From Kaistia granuli DSM 23481 (lineage in GTDB: Bacteria; Pseudomonadota; Alphaproteobacteria; Rhizobiales; Kaistiaceae): a stretch of DNA of 64,000 bases. The position numbers were made by a program, and so were the translations under genes. This document shows positions 8,470 to 18,501 of the stretch, in pieces. The stretch covers positions 434,001-498,000 of the forward strand of contig NZ_AQYH01000007.1 of the NCBI RefSeq assembly GCF_000380505.1. The letters are read 5' to 3'. The notes beneath the pieces are model-generated. The model ran no database searches. It saw nothing but the letters and a program-made list of their open reading frames with translations, and was not told the DNA's origin. How positions within the stretch are numbered: the first letter of the stretch is position 1; every line of letters begins with the position of its first letter.

Positions 8470-10077
8470 TTACTTCTTTTGCGTCGCATTGAAAGTGTCG
8501 ACATAGCCTCGCCCGACGGCGCGGACGGCGCGGCCGATGTCGTCATAGACGTCATCCTCCAGGTTCGCGAACGACACACGCACGCTCCAGTTGGGCGCGT
8601 CGAATCCGCCGCCATTCAGCAGCACGATCGAATGGTCCTCGGCCAGCCGGTAGACGAGATCGAGCGGATGGACGTTTTTCTTCAGCCATTCGACCATCTC
8701 GTCGCCCTGGTACTTGCGCAGCCAGAACTCGAAATCGAGGGTGCCGTAATAGCCCGCGAAGTTGGGATTGGGTTGGACGTCCAGCGGCAGCCCTTCGAGC
8801 AGGCTGTTGACGCGGCTGTTGCAGATTTTCATGCAGGCCTTCTGATAGATCTTCTCCGAATCCATCAGTTCGCCCATGGAGAACATCGTCATCATCACCT
8901 GCTGCGGCAGCGATAGCCCGGCGGTGTGATTGAGGGCGACGTCGCGGCTGTCGGCGACCATGCGATCGATCATCTTGAGCTTGCGCGGCTCGAGCGTGAT
9001 CGAGATGTAGCGCTGGTCGAGCGCCTCCAGCTCCTTGGCGGGAAGCTTGGCGATCATGTCGTCGAGGATGTTCTGCTCGTGCAGCGCGATGACGCCGAGG
9101 CGCCAGCCGGTGCAGCCGAAATATTTCGAGTAGGAATAGACGCCGATCGTGTTGTGCGGCAGCTCCGCCATCAGCGAGCGGAAGCCGTTGACGAAGGTGC
9201 CATAGACGTCGTCGGTCAGGAGGATGAGGTCCGGCCGCCTCGTTTTCACGAAGTCGACCAGCTTCTTCATGGTGGGAGGATCGATCGCCATCGAGGTCGG
9301 GTTGCCCGGATTGACGACGAAGAAGGCCTTGATCTTCGGATCCGCCAGCTTCTCGATCTCTTCATCCGAATACTGGAAACGGTTTTCCTGCGTGGCCCGG
9401 ATGTGGACGGCGTGGAAGGCGTAGTCCTCGAGCTCGGCGATTTCGATGTAGGGCGTGAAGATCGGCGTGCCCATCGCGATGGTGTCGCCCTTCTTGAGGA
9501 TGCGGTTCGCCATCAGCGACTTGAAGATGTAGCACATGGCCGCGGTGCCACCTTCGACCGCGTAGAGATCGAACTTGCCGGCCGGCGGCTTGTCGCCGCA
9601 CATCGCCCACATCAGGTAGCGATGCGCCACCTGCTCGGCATGGACGAGCATGCGGTCGGGCACCGGGTAGTTGTCGCCGATGATCGAGTCGGCGAGTTCG
9701 AAGACGAAGGCGTCGGCGTCGAAACCCAGCACCTTCACGCCGTGCTGGACCATGTGCGACAGGAAGGAGGCGCCGGGCATGTCGGCGTGTTTCTCCAGCC
9801 ACGCTTCCAGGCGATCGGCGATGCCCGGCATCCGCGGCATGCCGGCGAGGCCGGCCTTCGGATTGTCCATCGAGCGTCGGCATTCGGTCAGGGCGAACTG
9901 GCCGAACAGGAAGAAGCCCTCGCGCGGCGCGGTGGCCACCCAGTTGGGATTGCCGCGCCCGGCGTTGAGCAGAGATTGCGCCGATTTCTGCGCGCTGCGC
10001 TTGGCCAGCTTGAGGAGCCCGTCCTTGATCTCGAACGGGCTCATCTTCTCGAATTCCCGGTAGTCGATCGTTCCCAT
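8470..10077 (-). CDS. aspD: aspartate 4-decarboxylase / aspartate aminotransferase
   Basis: 535 residues. Starting at 10077 (MGTIDYREFEKMSPFEIKDG, with gggag upstream) matches the family's N-terminus (..LSPFELKD..). An in-frame ATG at 10110 also has an acceptable site and would add 11 residues. Fold-type I PLP enzyme: LLNAGRGNPNW near residue 36, VVNPGNPTS near 255, and the PLP lysine in SYSKYFGCTGWRLG (about K318; K315 is the known residue in Pseudomonas AspD). AspD releases CO2 from the beta-carboxyl of L-aspartate to give alanine, consuming a proton. With the AspT exchanger at 12052 it can form an electrogenic aspartate/alanine cycle. It lies on the opposite strand to aspT with the porin gene between. 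Confidence 0.93.
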   Translation of the reverse strand: MGTIDYREFEKMSPFEIKDGLLKLAKRSAQKSAQSLLNAGRGNPNWVATAPREGFFLFGQFALTECRRSMDNPKAGLAGMPRMPGIADRLEAWLEKHADMPGASFLSHMVQHGVKVLGFDADAFVFELADSIIGDNYPVPDRMLVHAEQVAHRYLMWAMCGDKPPAGKFDLYAVEGGTAAMCYIFKSLMANRILKKGDTIAMGTPIFTPYIEIAELEDYAFHAVHIRATQENRFQYSDEEIEKLADPKIKAFFVVNPGNPTSMAIDPPTMKKLVDFVKTRRPDLILLTDDVYGTFVNGFRSLMAELPHNTIGVYSYSKYFGCTGWRLGVIALHEQNILDDMIAKLPAKELEALDQRYISITLEPRKLKMIDRMVADSRDVALNHTAGLSLPQQVMMTMFSMGELMDSEKIYQKACMKICNSRVNSLLEGLPLDVQPNPNFAGYYGTLDFEFWLRKYQGDEMVEWLKKNVHPLDLVYRLAEDHSIVLLNGGGFDAPNWSVRVSFANLEDDVYDDIGRAVRAVGRGYVDTFNATQKK

Positions 10078-10207
10078 GGTGGCGCTCCCAGAATACCGAG
10101 CAGGCGTCATCGCCTGCTTCCCGTTGATCTACCGTCGGGGGTCGAGCCTCGGCGGCTGCTGGATGATCTCTCCGGTGGCGGCCTGAGCCGCCTCGCCGGC
10201 CGGTGCT

Positions 10208-11389
10208 TTAGAACTTCAGCCTGGCTCCCGCGAGAACGGCATAGCTCTTGTCGATGTCCACGGCCGGTTCCTCGTAGGCATACTGCCGAAGTCCAAGATA
10301 AAGCTCTGTCTGGTAGTAATCGAGGTTTTGGACCAGCTGCGCGCCGAAGGATTGGCTGGTGCTGCCGGCGGCATCGATGTCCTCGCCGAAATAGGCGTCG
10401 ACGGAGAACGCGGTCTTGCCGGCCTCGAAGATGTTGGTCTGGTAGCCGAGCTTGAAATAGCCGTAGCTGCCATCGACCACGTCCTCGTCCGAATAGGCGG
10501 CGGCGACGGTCAGGCTCAGTCCCGATGGCTGATGCAGGATCGAGACGGATCCGTCATAGAGGGACTGGTCGTCGGCTGGCTCCGAATAGGCGATGGCGGC
10601 GGAAATCTTGAAGTCGTCGATCGTCTTGTCGTAGCGGGCGGCCAGATCCCACACTGTCTCGTGGGTCTGGTCCGGGACCACCTGGGTGCCGACCGAGGAC
10701 GAGACCGTGAAGCCGGCAATTTGCGGCGTGTCGTAACGAACGCGCAGCTTGCGGCCGAGGCCGTCGAAGTCGGTGAACGCATCCTTGACCTTCACGGAGG
10801 TCAGCGTCCCGTCCGAAAACCGGAAGAACGGTCCACCGGCCATGTCGGAGACCAGCGCATAGCCGACCACCGTCGTACCGGACAGGTCGACTTCGGCGGA
10901 GCTGTCGGAAGCCATGCTGCCCTGGCCGAGCCAGAGCTTGCCGTAGGTCTTCGACTCCAGATAGAGCTCGGCCTTGCGCAGCAGGTTGGTGTCCCAGTCG
11001 AAATCGCCGCGGTTGAGCTGGTTGACGGAGTTGGTGGAGTAGGGCGTCCACTCCCATTCGAGATTGCCGCCCATCGCCCAGGTGTCGTTGACGACGCCGT
11101 AGATCCGCGCGCCGGCTCGGGTCGAGGAGTTGCCGTTGTCGACCGGGCCATATCCGAGCGTCGAGCCGCCATCGTCGAAGATCAGCAGGCCCTTGTTGAT
11201 CTGGCCGTACACCTCGATGTAGCCGCTGTCGTCGCCAAGCCGCAGCTTGGGAATCAGCGTTGCCTTCGCCTTGGCGATCTCGGCTTCCGTCGGCGCCGCG
11301 ACATCCGCGGCCGCCGCCGGCGCGAGCGGCGCCAGGGACATAAGCGGAAAGAGCATGGCCGCTGCCCACACCCGTCGTTGCGTTCGCAT
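10208..11389 (-). CDS. outer membrane porin-like protein
   Basis: 393 residues. The start at 11389 gives a clean signal peptide (MRTQRRVWAAAMLFPLMS ... APAAAADVAA) with ggag nine bases upstream; two earlier in-frame starts lie without a signal at the N-terminus. After a short helix (EAEIAKAKATLIPKL) the protein is rich in alternating beta strands (GYIEVYGQINKGLLIFDDGG, NLEWEWTPYS, KAELYLESKTYGKLWLGQGS) and ends with phenylalanine (AVLAGARLKF), the typical last strand of a 16-stranded general porin. It lies between aspD and the divergent aspT, which suggests that it admits the amino acids decarboxylated inside. That role is inference; specificity cannot be read. Confidence 0.8.
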   Translation of the reverse strand: MRTQRRVWAAAMLFPLMSLAPLAPAAAADVAAPTEAEIAKAKATLIPKLRLGDDSGYIEVYGQINKGLLIFDDGGSTLGYGPVDNGNSSTRAGARIYGVVNDTWAMGGNLEWEWTPYSTNSVNQLNRGDFDWDTNLLRKAELYLESKTYGKLWLGQGSMASDSSAEVDLSGTTVVGYALVSDMAGGPFFRFSDGTLTSVKVKDAFTDFDGLGRKLRVRYDTPQIAGFTVSSSVGTQVVPDQTHETVWDLAARYDKTIDDFKISAAIAYSEPADDQSLYDGSVSILHQPSGLSLTVAAAYSDEDVVDGSYGYFKLGYQTNIFEAGKTAFSVDAYFGEDIDAAGSTSQSFGAQLVQNLDYYQTELYLGLRQYAYEEPAVDIDKSYAVLAGARLKF

Positions 11390-12051
11390 GGCTCCCATCT
11401 CCGATCTGTAGAACCGCATCTGTCCCCCAGCGGTCACTGTCGATGGCGTTGCCCCGCGTGGCGTCGCCAAAGCTCAGATTTTCAGAATATTCGATGTATA
11501 TTCCGTTACGGCATGCTTGTCTGGTGCGCCGATTAATTTTCGCGCTTGCCGCGACTTTGCCGTGTCGATCGGGATGTCGGACGAGGAACGGTTGTTTCGT
11601 GCCATCCGGCTAGAGGGAGATAGTCTTGTCGGAGCGAACGGCAAGAGAAGTACGCGTGCGGAAAATCCCGTCCATCTGTCTTTGAACAGATGGAATCTTG
11701 AGGTATTGATGCCGAAATCCCCAAACGACATTTTTATTTTTTCGCCATCGGTATGGAAGCTGCGAAGTAGCGTTTGTTAATCGAAATTCAGCGTATTCTT
11801 CTCCAGAAAAATAACAATTATACCAAGATAAATTTAGAAATATATATGATTCGATCATAAGATCGAAGCCGGCTCTAAGGTTGCTGCGGACCGGTGTATT
11901 CGAGGGCTTACATTGCCTGCCTTCCTTTCCGTCATTTGTTATGTTAGCACCTTGAAAGAATCCCGCAAGAGCGTAGGATTGGTTGGATAATCCCACAAGT
12001 TGCAGTGAAAATTCATGATCGGCCGTTCTGATTCATAGGGGAAGTACCGCT
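11390..12051. promoter_or_regulatory. divergent regulatory region between porin and aspT
   Basis: A 660-base gene-free region whose middle (about 11700-11870) is strikingly AT-rich for this genome. It holds an 8-9 bp hairpin (tccatctgt / acagatgga, 11671-11694) and overlapping palindromes: tatga-ttcga-tcata (11845-11859) and ttcgatc-ataa-gatcgaa (11850-11867). Such paired symmetric sites are typical of dimeric repressor or activator binding. One short open frame (11517-11780) crosses it but lacks coding character. The promoters of the porin and of aspT must lie here. Confidence 0.5.
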
Positions 12052-13743
12052 ATGTTTGACTGGTTCGTGAACACACTTCGCACCTACCCGGAAATCGCGA
12101 TATTTCTCTCCCTGGCTTTTGGCTATTACTTCGGCTCCTTCACCTATAAGGGGCTTGGGCTCGGCGCCGTGACGGCGACGCTGATCGCGGCGGTAATCAT
12201 CGGCCAGCTCGGGATCACGATTTCGCCGCCGCTCAAGGCGACCTTCTTCCTGATGTTCCTGTTTGCCATCGGCTACGGCGTCGGTCCGCAATTCGTGCGC
12301 GGCATTGCCAAGGACGGCGTCCCGCAGGCGCTGTTCGCCGTCGTTGTCTGCGTGTTTTGTCTCCTGGCGCCCTTTCTCGCCGCCAAGCTGGCCGGCTATG
12401 ATGTCGGCTCTGCCGTCGGGCTCTATGCCGGTTCCCAGACCATTTCGGCGTCGATGGGGCTGGGGACGGACGCCATCAACCGTCTGGCGCTGCCGGCGGA
12501 GGAGACGAAGCGACTGCTCGATGCGATGCCGGTCGCCTATGCCGTCACCTACATCTTCGGCACGGTCGGCTCTGCCATCGTGCTCGCCCTGATCGGCCCT
12601 GCGCTGCTGGGGATCGATCTCGAGGCCGAATGCAAGCGCTACGAAGAGGAACATGGCGGCAAGAAGCAGGAAGGCGGCGCCGGCACCGCCTGGCATCATT
12701 ACGAATTGCGCGCCTACAAGGTCCGCCAGGATGGGCCCATCGTCGGGCGGACGGCCAGCGAAGCCGAGTCGATGATTCCCGATCAGCGCCTGTTCATCGA
12801 GCGCATCCGCCGGGGTGGCCAGATCGAGGACGCGACGGCGGATACCGTGATCCAGGCCGGTGACATCGTCGCCGTGTCTGGCCGACGCGAAGTGCTGGTC
12901 GGGCTGCTCGGCCACGCCGCCGAAGAGGTGGACGATCGCGAATTGCTGGCGGTACCGATCGAAGGTGTCGACGTGCTGGTCACCAACAAGGAGGTTGACG
13001 GCAAGACGCTGGCCGAGCTGGCGACAATGCCGTCGTCGCGCGGCGTGTTCCTTCGCCGGATCGTCCGCGGCGTGACGGCGACCGAAATCCCGATCCTGCC
13101 GAATACCAAGATCAACCGCGGCGACATCCTGACGATCGTCGGACGCACGCAGGACACCACGGCGGCGGCGAAGGCGCTGGGCGTCGCCGACCGGCCTACC
13201 GATATTGCAGACGTTGCCTTCATCGGCGCTGCCATCGCCATCGGCGCGCTGATCGGCGCGCTGGTCTACAAGATCGGCAGCGTGCCGCTGACGCTGTCGA
13301 CATCCGGCGGCGCGCTGATCTCCGGCCTGTTCTTCGGCTGGTTGCGCTCGGTCCGGCCGAAATTCGGCAGGATCCCGTCCTCCACGGTCTGGTTCATGAA
13401 TTCGGTCGGTCTCAACGTGTTCATCGCCGTGGTCGGCATCTCTTCCGGACCGGGCTTCGTATCCGGCCTGCGGGAACTCGGCTTCAGCCTGTTCCTCTGG
13501 GGTGTTTTCGCGACGACCGTGCCGCTGGTCCTGGCGATGTATGTCGGCAAATACGTGTTCAAGTTCCACCCGGCCATCCTGCTCGGAGCCTGTTCCGGCG
13601 CCCGCACCACGACGGCCTCGCTCGGCATGATCAACGACCGCGCCAAGAGCCAGATTCCGGGGCTCGGCTATACCGTCACCTACGCGGTCGGCAACACGCT
13701 GCTGACGATCTGGGGAATGGTCCTGGTGATGATGATGACCTGA
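12052..13743 (+). CDS. aspT: aspartate:alanine exchanger family transporter (AspT-type), copy 1
   Basis: 563 residues, ATG preceded by aggggaag. Layout of the AAEx family (TC 2.A.81): about five membrane helices (1-185), two TrkA-C/RCK-C domains in the middle (about 215-375; RVRQ-like [14 protein letters not shown] and [14 protein letters not shown]), then about five or six helices (385-562). The two membrane halves carry matching signature segments, [19 protein letters not shown] in the first and [13 protein letters not shown] in the second. AspT exchanges external aspartate for internal alanine electrogenically, working with AspD. It is the first gene of a plus-strand run that continues with a decarboxylase and a second AspT-type gene. 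Confidence 0.85.
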   Translation: MFDWFVNTLRTYPEIAIFLSLAFGYYFGSFTYKGLGLGAVTATLIAAVIIGQLGITISPPLKATFFLMFLFAIGYGVGPQFVRGIAKDGVPQALFAVVVCVFCLLAPFLAAKLAGYDVGSAVGLYAGSQTISASMGLGTDAINRLALPAEETKRLLDAMPVAYAVTYIFGTVGSAIVLALIGPALLGIDLEAECKRYEEEHGGKKQEGGAGTAWHHYELRAYKVRQDGPIVGRTASEAESMIPDQRLFIERIRRGGQIEDATADTVIQAGDIVAVSGRREVLVGLLGHAAEEVDDRELLAVPIEGVDVLVTNKEVDGKTLAELATMPSSRGVFLRRIVRGVTATEIPILPNTKINRGDILTIVGRTQDTTAAAKALGVADRPTDIADVAFIGAAIAIGALIGALVYKIGSVPLTLSTSGGALISGLFFGWLRSVRPKFGRIPSSTVWFMNSVGLNVFIAVVGISSGPGFVSGLRELGFSLFLWGVFATTVPLVLAMYVGKYVFKFHPAILLGACSGARTTTASLGMINDRAKSQIPGLGYTVTYAVGNTLLTIWGMVLVMMMT

Positions 13744-13924
13744 CCGCCCGGTCCTGGCCCCTTGTGCGGGGCTCCGCGCCGGCCGGATTTCTGGATCTGT
13801 CCGCCATGGCAGGTCCGCTTGAGCATTCCATTCGCCGCCGGGATGATTTCGTGACGATGTCGGCGGGGCGACCGCCGACGACCGCGCCCGGGAGGCCCAA
13901 CAAGACCGACATTGGGAGCATGCG

Positions 13925-16636
13925 ATGCCACGCAAGACCGCACGGATCGATCAGTTCCTCCTCATCCATTCGGCCCGCGCTGACAATTGGCGCGAGATCA
14001 CCACACTGGCGGACGGCTGGGCGGCCGGGCGCGGCGAGCGGGCGGCGCTGGAAGCGGCGATCGCCGACATGGAGGCCGTGGAGGAGTGCCACGCCTATCC
14101 GGGCGCGAGACTGCTCGGGGTGCTCAGGGAGCGCGTTGCTTCCAACGACGCCAGCGGCGCGGCGAAGCTCGCGCGTCGGATCTCGAACGGCCTGCTGACA
14201 CGCGCCTATCGCGACAATCCGGGCGAATGGGACGAGCATGAGGAACGGTCGGCCGGTGAGCTGGCCGACCTGCTGCCGCCCGCAGCAGGCGAGATCAGTG
14301 GACGCCGACCCTATTTCGAAGTTCTGTTCGTCAATAGCCAGCCGGCCGCGCGCTGGCCCGCCTTCGCGGCGGAAATCCGCAAGCTGCGCCGGCCGGAAGA
14401 TGCCTTCATCTATGAGCCTGTCATGGCGGGCTCCTTCGAGGATGCGCTCTGCGCCGCGGCGCTGAACCCCGACATCATCTCGGTCGTGCTGGCCGAGGGC
14501 TTCCCCTACCGGTCGCGCCGCGATGCGCCGGTGCTGCGATCGGTGCTCGATCCACTCGGCGAGACCGAAGGGCCGGACGTGTCGGCTCTGCGGCTGGCGC
14601 GGACCCTGAAGCGGATCCGGCCGGAGCTCGACATCTACCTGCTCTCCGACCGTCAGGTCGAGACCCTGGCCGGCGATCCGGCGGCGGATGCCGTGCGGCG
14701 CATCTTCTACGCCGTCGAGGAACTGCTCGAGCTGCACCTCGCCGTCCTCGAAGGCGTGCAGGACCGCTTCGAGACGCCATTCTTCGACAATCTGAAGAAA
14801 TATGCCCGGCGGCCAATCGGGACGTTCCATGCGCTGCCGATCGCCCGCGGCAAGTCGGTGTTCAAGTCCGACTGGATCCGCGACATGGGCGAGTTCTACG
14901 GCCTCAACCTATTCCTGGCGGAAAGCAGCGCGACGACGGGCGGCCTCGACAGCCTGCTGGAGCCGACCGGCAACATCAAGCGCTCGCAGGAGATGGCGGC
15001 GCGCGCCTTCGGCGCCGACCACGTCTTCTTCGTGACCAACGGCACCTCGACCTCGAACAAGATGGCGGTGCAGGCGCTGCTCGCCCCGGGCGATATCGCG
15101 ATCGTCGATCGCAACTGCCACAAGTCGCACCATTACGGCATGGTCCTCACCGGCGCGCAGCCCTATTACGTCGAAGCCTTCCCGATGACGGAATACTCGA
15201 TGTATGGCGCGGTACCGCTGGCCACCATCAAGCGGGCGCTGCTGGCGCTCCGGGCCGAGGGGCGGCTTGACCGGCTGAAGCTGCTGGATCTGACCAACTG
15301 CACCTTCGACGGCCACATGTACAATGTCCGGCGGGTGATGGAGGAATGCCTCGCCATCAAGCCGGATCTCATCTTCCTGTGGGACGAGGCCTGGTCCGGC
15401 TTCGCCCGCTTCTCGCCCTTCCTGCGCCCGCGCACGGCGATGGGCGCGGCGGCGGATCTGGAGGACTGGCTGCGCGATCCTGACTCCATCGACGCCTATG
15501 AGAAGCAGCAAGCCGAGCTCGGTGACAGCCCCTCCGACGAGGCGTTGCTTACGGCGCATCTGATTCCGGATCCGCGCCAGGTCCGGCTGCGCGTCTACCA
15601 GACCAATTCCACGCACAAGTCGATGTCGGCGATCCGGCAGGGCTCGATGCTCTTGGTCAAGGATGTCGACTTCCACACCGTCGAGGCGCAGTTCCACGAG
15701 GCGGTGTTCACGCATGCCTCGACCAGCCCCAACCAGCAGCTGATCGCCAGCCTGGACGTCGCGCGCCGGCAGATGGAGCTCGAAGGCTACGGGCTGGTGA
15801 TGAACGCTATCGAGATCGCGCTGAAGATCCGCCACGCGGTGAACTCGCATCCGCTGATTTCGAAATATTTCCGCGTGCTCGGAGCCCACGAGATGATCCC
15901 GGCCGAATACCGGCAATCCGGCTTCCAGGACTATCTCGCGCCGGGCTCGACCTGGGGAACGGCCCTCAAGGCGATGCGTGAGGACGAGTTCTATCTGGAC
16001 CCGACGCGCATGACACTGGTCTGCGGCACCGCCGGCTTCGACGGCACGCAGTTCAAGGGGCTGCTGGCGAACGAGTACGACATCCAGCTCAACAAGACGT
16101 CGCGCAACAGCGTGTTGCTGCAGTCGAACATCAACAACACCCGCAGCGACATCGCCCATCTCGTCCGCGTCCTGGTCGAGATCTGCCACGGCATCGAGAA
16201 GCGCCTGGCCGATGGCGGCGAGGAAGTGCGGACAGCCTTCGCGGCGCGGGTCAAGTCGCTGATGACCGACGTGCCCGATCTCCCCAACTTCAGCCATTTC
16301 CACGAGATCTATCGCGGCGACGCCGGCCGGGACACGCCGGAGGGCGACATTCGCTCCGCCTTCTTCAATGCCTATGACGCCTCGGTCTGCGAGTATGTGC
16401 CGCTCAACGGCGCCGAGTGCGACAAGCGGCTGCGCGACGGGCCCGAGATGGTCTCCGCCAATTTCGTCATTCCCTATCCGCCTGGCTTCCCGATCATGGT
16501 GCCGGGCCAGGTGCTGACGCAGGAGACGATCGACTTCATGCGCAAGCTCGATGTGAAGGAGATCCACGGCTACGAGAAGGCCAGGGGACTGAAGCTGGTC
16601 AAGCCCGACGCCGTCGCAGCCAAGGCGAAGCGCTGA
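13925..16636 (+). CDS. Orn/Lys/Arg-type PLP decarboxylase (long form)
   Basis: 903 residues, ATG after gggagcatgcg. Residues 1-125 form an extra N-terminal region, followed by a receiver-like 'wing' domain (about 130-250), the fold-type I PLP core (about 290-700) and the C-terminal domain. The core has the family's pre-active-site elements: FVTNGTSTSNKMAVQALL, VDRNCHKSHHYGM, LIFLWDEAWSGFARFSPF, and the PLP lysine at about residue 565 in TNSTHKSMSAIRQGSML. The family removes the alpha-carboxyl of arginine, lysine or ornithine, consuming a proton and giving agmatine, cadaverine or putrescine. E. coli acid-inducible members are 710-760 residues, so this is a long form. It lies between two AspT-type exchangers. 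The substrate cannot be decided from sequence. Confidence 0.9.
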   Translation: MPRKTARIDQFLLIHSARADNWREITTLADGWAAGRGERAALEAAIADMEAVEECHAYPGARLLGVLRERVASNDASGAAKLARRISNGLLTRAYRDNPGEWDEHEERSAGELADLLPPAAGEISGRRPYFEVLFVNSQPAARWPAFAAEIRKLRRPEDAFIYEPVMAGSFEDALCAAALNPDIISVVLAEGFPYRSRRDAPVLRSVLDPLGETEGPDVSALRLARTLKRIRPELDIYLLSDRQVETLAGDPAADAVRRIFYAVEELLELHLAVLEGVQDRFETPFFDNLKKYARRPIGTFHALPIARGKSVFKSDWIRDMGEFYGLNLFLAESSATTGGLDSLLEPTGNIKRSQEMAARAFGADHVFFVTNGTSTSNKMAVQALLAPGDIAIVDRNCHKSHHYGMVLTGAQPYYVEAFPMTEYSMYGAVPLATIKRALLALRAEGRLDRLKLLDLTNCTFDGHMYNVRRVMEECLAIKPDLIFLWDEAWSGFARFSPFLRPRTAMGAAADLEDWLRDPDSIDAYEKQQAELGDSPSDEALLTAHLIPDPRQVRLRVYQTNSTHKSMSAIRQGSMLLVKDVDFHTVEAQFHEAVFTHASTSPNQQLIASLDVARRQMELEGYGLVMNAIEIALKIRHAVNSHPLISKYFRVLGAHEMIPAEYRQSGFQDYLAPGSTWGTALKAMREDEFYLDPTRMTLVCGTAGFDGTQFKGLLANEYDIQLNKTSRNSVLLQSNINNTRSDIAHLVRVLVEICHGIEKRLADGGEEVRTAFAARVKSLMTDVPDLPNFSHFHEIYRGDAGRDTPEGDIRSAFFNAYDASVCEYVPLNGAECDKRLRDGPEMVSANFVIPYPPGFPIMVPGQVLTQETIDFMRKLDVKEIHGYEKARGLKLVKPDAVAAKAKR

Positions 16637-16718
16637 ACGGCTGCGGGAAGGAACGTGCCGCTCCCTGCAGGGCGCCGGCGCGGTCGTCTGGGCTCAGCAA
16701 GTGGGGAGGGGGCCGATC

Positions 16719-18410
16719 ATGGTCTGGCTCGAGCAGTTCCTGGTCAAATATCCCGAACTCGCCGTGTTCCTGGCGATCAGCCTCGGCTACTGGATCGGCG
16801 CGATCAAGATCGGCGGCTTCGGCCTCGGGCCGGTCACAGGCTCGCTCTTCGCCGGCATCCTGATCGGCCAGTTCGCCGAAGTGCCGATCTCCGGCATGGC
16901 GAAATCGCTGCTGTTCCTCCTGTTCCTGTTCGGCATCGGCTACTCGGTCGGGCCGCAGTTCCTGCAGGCGCTGAAGCGGGACGGCATGAAGCCCGTCGCG
17001 CTGGCCGTCGTTGTCTGCGTGACGGGTCTGCTGACGGCGATCGTCGTCGCCAAGATCCTCGGCCTCGATCCGGGCTTCGCCGCCGGCCTGGTTTCCGGGG
17101 CGCTGACCGAAAGCCCGGCCATGGGCACGGCCACCGAAGCCATCAATGCGCTGCCTCTGCCGGAACTCGAACGGGCCCGCCTGGTGGCGCATATCGCGGT
17201 CGCCGATGCGGTCTGCTACATCTTCGGCGCCGTCGGCGTCATCCTGTTCTGCAGCGTCGTCGGGCCCAAGCTGCTCGGCGTCGACCTCACTGCCGAATCG
17301 CTCAAGCTTGAGCAGGAGCTGGGTATCAAGCGGACGCCCGCGGGCGTCAGCTCGGCCTGGCACCGGTTCGAGCTGCGCGCTTACCGGATCGCGGAGAATG
17401 CTCCGATCGTCGGCCTATCGATGACGGAAGCCGAGGCAAAATATCCGCAACACCGGCTGTTCATCCAGCGCGTACGGCGGCGGGGCGCCATCCTCGAGGC
17501 CTCGCCGGAACTGCGGATCGAGGCGGGCGACGTCATTGCCGTGTCAGGCCGGCGCGAGACGCTGGTCGACGTGCTCGATCCGCGCGCCGACGAGGTCGAG
17601 GACCGCGAACTGCTCGACATTCCGGTTGCCGCGGCGGAAGTGCTTCTGACGCGTCCCGAGCTCGCCGGTCGCGGCCTTGACGAAGTCTCCCGCGAGGACT
17701 GGGCGAGGAGCCTGTATCTCGCCAGCCTCACGCGCGGCGGCCAGGAAATTCCGCTCGGGCCGAAGGTCACGCTGGAGCGGGGCGACATCCTGCAGCTGAT
17801 CGGACCGGCGCCGGTCGTGGCGCAGGCTGCCAAGCAGATCGGCGTCACCATTGCCCCGACGACGGCGACCGATTTCTTCGTGCTCGGCCTGGCGATCTTT
17901 CTCGGTGGCCTCGTCGGCGTTCTCGTCACCTTTCCGATCGGCGATATCCGGGTGTCGCTCAGCACCAGCGTGGGCACGCTGATCGCCGGACTGGTCGTCG
18001 GCCACCTGCGCACGCGCTTCCCTCTGTTCGGCCGCATACCCGATGCGGCGGTGTCATTGATGACCGCGCTCGGTCTGGCCGCCTTCGTCGCGATGACCGG
18101 GCTGCATGCCGGGCCGGTCTTCGCCTCCGCCATCGCCGAAGCCGGTGTCGGCCTGCTGTTCGGCGGCATGGTCGTCACCCTGATGCCGCTGATCGTCGGG
18201 CTCTATGCCGGACGCTATCTACTTCGGATGAACCCCATCCTGCTGCTCGGCGGACTCGCCGGAGCCCAGACCATGACGGCGGGCATGGCGGCGATCCAGG
18301 ATCGGTCCGGCAGTCCGGTCGCGGTGCTCGGCTATACGCCGGCGGTGCCGATCGGTCACATCCTGCTGACGACATGGGGGACGGTGATCGTGGGCATAAT
18401 GGCCGGCTGA
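16719..18410 (+). CDS. AspT-type exchanger, copy 2
   Basis: 563 residues from ATG 16719, which follows gtggggaggggg; a GTG at 16701 is also in frame but would place the binding site inside the gene. Same order as copy 1: helices, two RCK-C domains (IAENAPIVGLSMTEAEAKYP; VTLERGDILQLIG), helices. The signature segments differ: SGALTESPAMGTATEAIN and LAGAQTMTAGMAA, against GSQTISAS and GARTTTAS in copy 1. The first resembles the GALTxTPA pattern of other family members more closely than copy 1 does. It starts 82 bases after the decarboxylase stop. I infer that it exchanges the decarboxylase's substrate and product, or forms a pair with copy 1; neither is shown by sequence. Confidence 0.85.
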   Translation: MVWLEQFLVKYPELAVFLAISLGYWIGAIKIGGFGLGPVTGSLFAGILIGQFAEVPISGMAKSLLFLLFLFGIGYSVGPQFLQALKRDGMKPVALAVVVCVTGLLTAIVVAKILGLDPGFAAGLVSGALTESPAMGTATEAINALPLPELERARLVAHIAVADAVCYIFGAVGVILFCSVVGPKLLGVDLTAESLKLEQELGIKRTPAGVSSAWHRFELRAYRIAENAPIVGLSMTEAEAKYPQHRLFIQRVRRRGAILEASPELRIEAGDVIAVSGRRETLVDVLDPRADEVEDRELLDIPVAAAEVLLTRPELAGRGLDEVSREDWARSLYLASLTRGGQEIPLGPKVTLERGDILQLIGPAPVVAQAAKQIGVTIAPTTATDFFVLGLAIFLGGLVGVLVTFPIGDIRVSLSTSVGTLIAGLVVGHLRTRFPLFGRIPDAAVSLMTALGLAAFVAMTGLHAGPVFASAIAEAGVGLLFGGMVVTLMPLIVGLYAGRYLLRMNPILLLGGLAGAQTMTAGMAAIQDRSGSPVAVLGYTPAVPIGHILLTTWGTVIVGIMAG

Positions 18411-18501
18411 GCCGAGGGACGGATGTGTCCAGGTTCGGGCCAGGCTCGGGTCTGTCGTCAGGATCCCAGCGAGGCCGCGAAACACAGGAAAGGGTCGTTC
18501 G

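Noticed and set aside
11517-11780. 87-codon frame between the porin and aspT
   Set aside because: No binding site, contains the hairpin at 11671-11694 and resembles no family.
12013-13935. A 640-codon frame antisense to aspT
   Set aside because: Arginine/aspartate-rich shadow with no motif.
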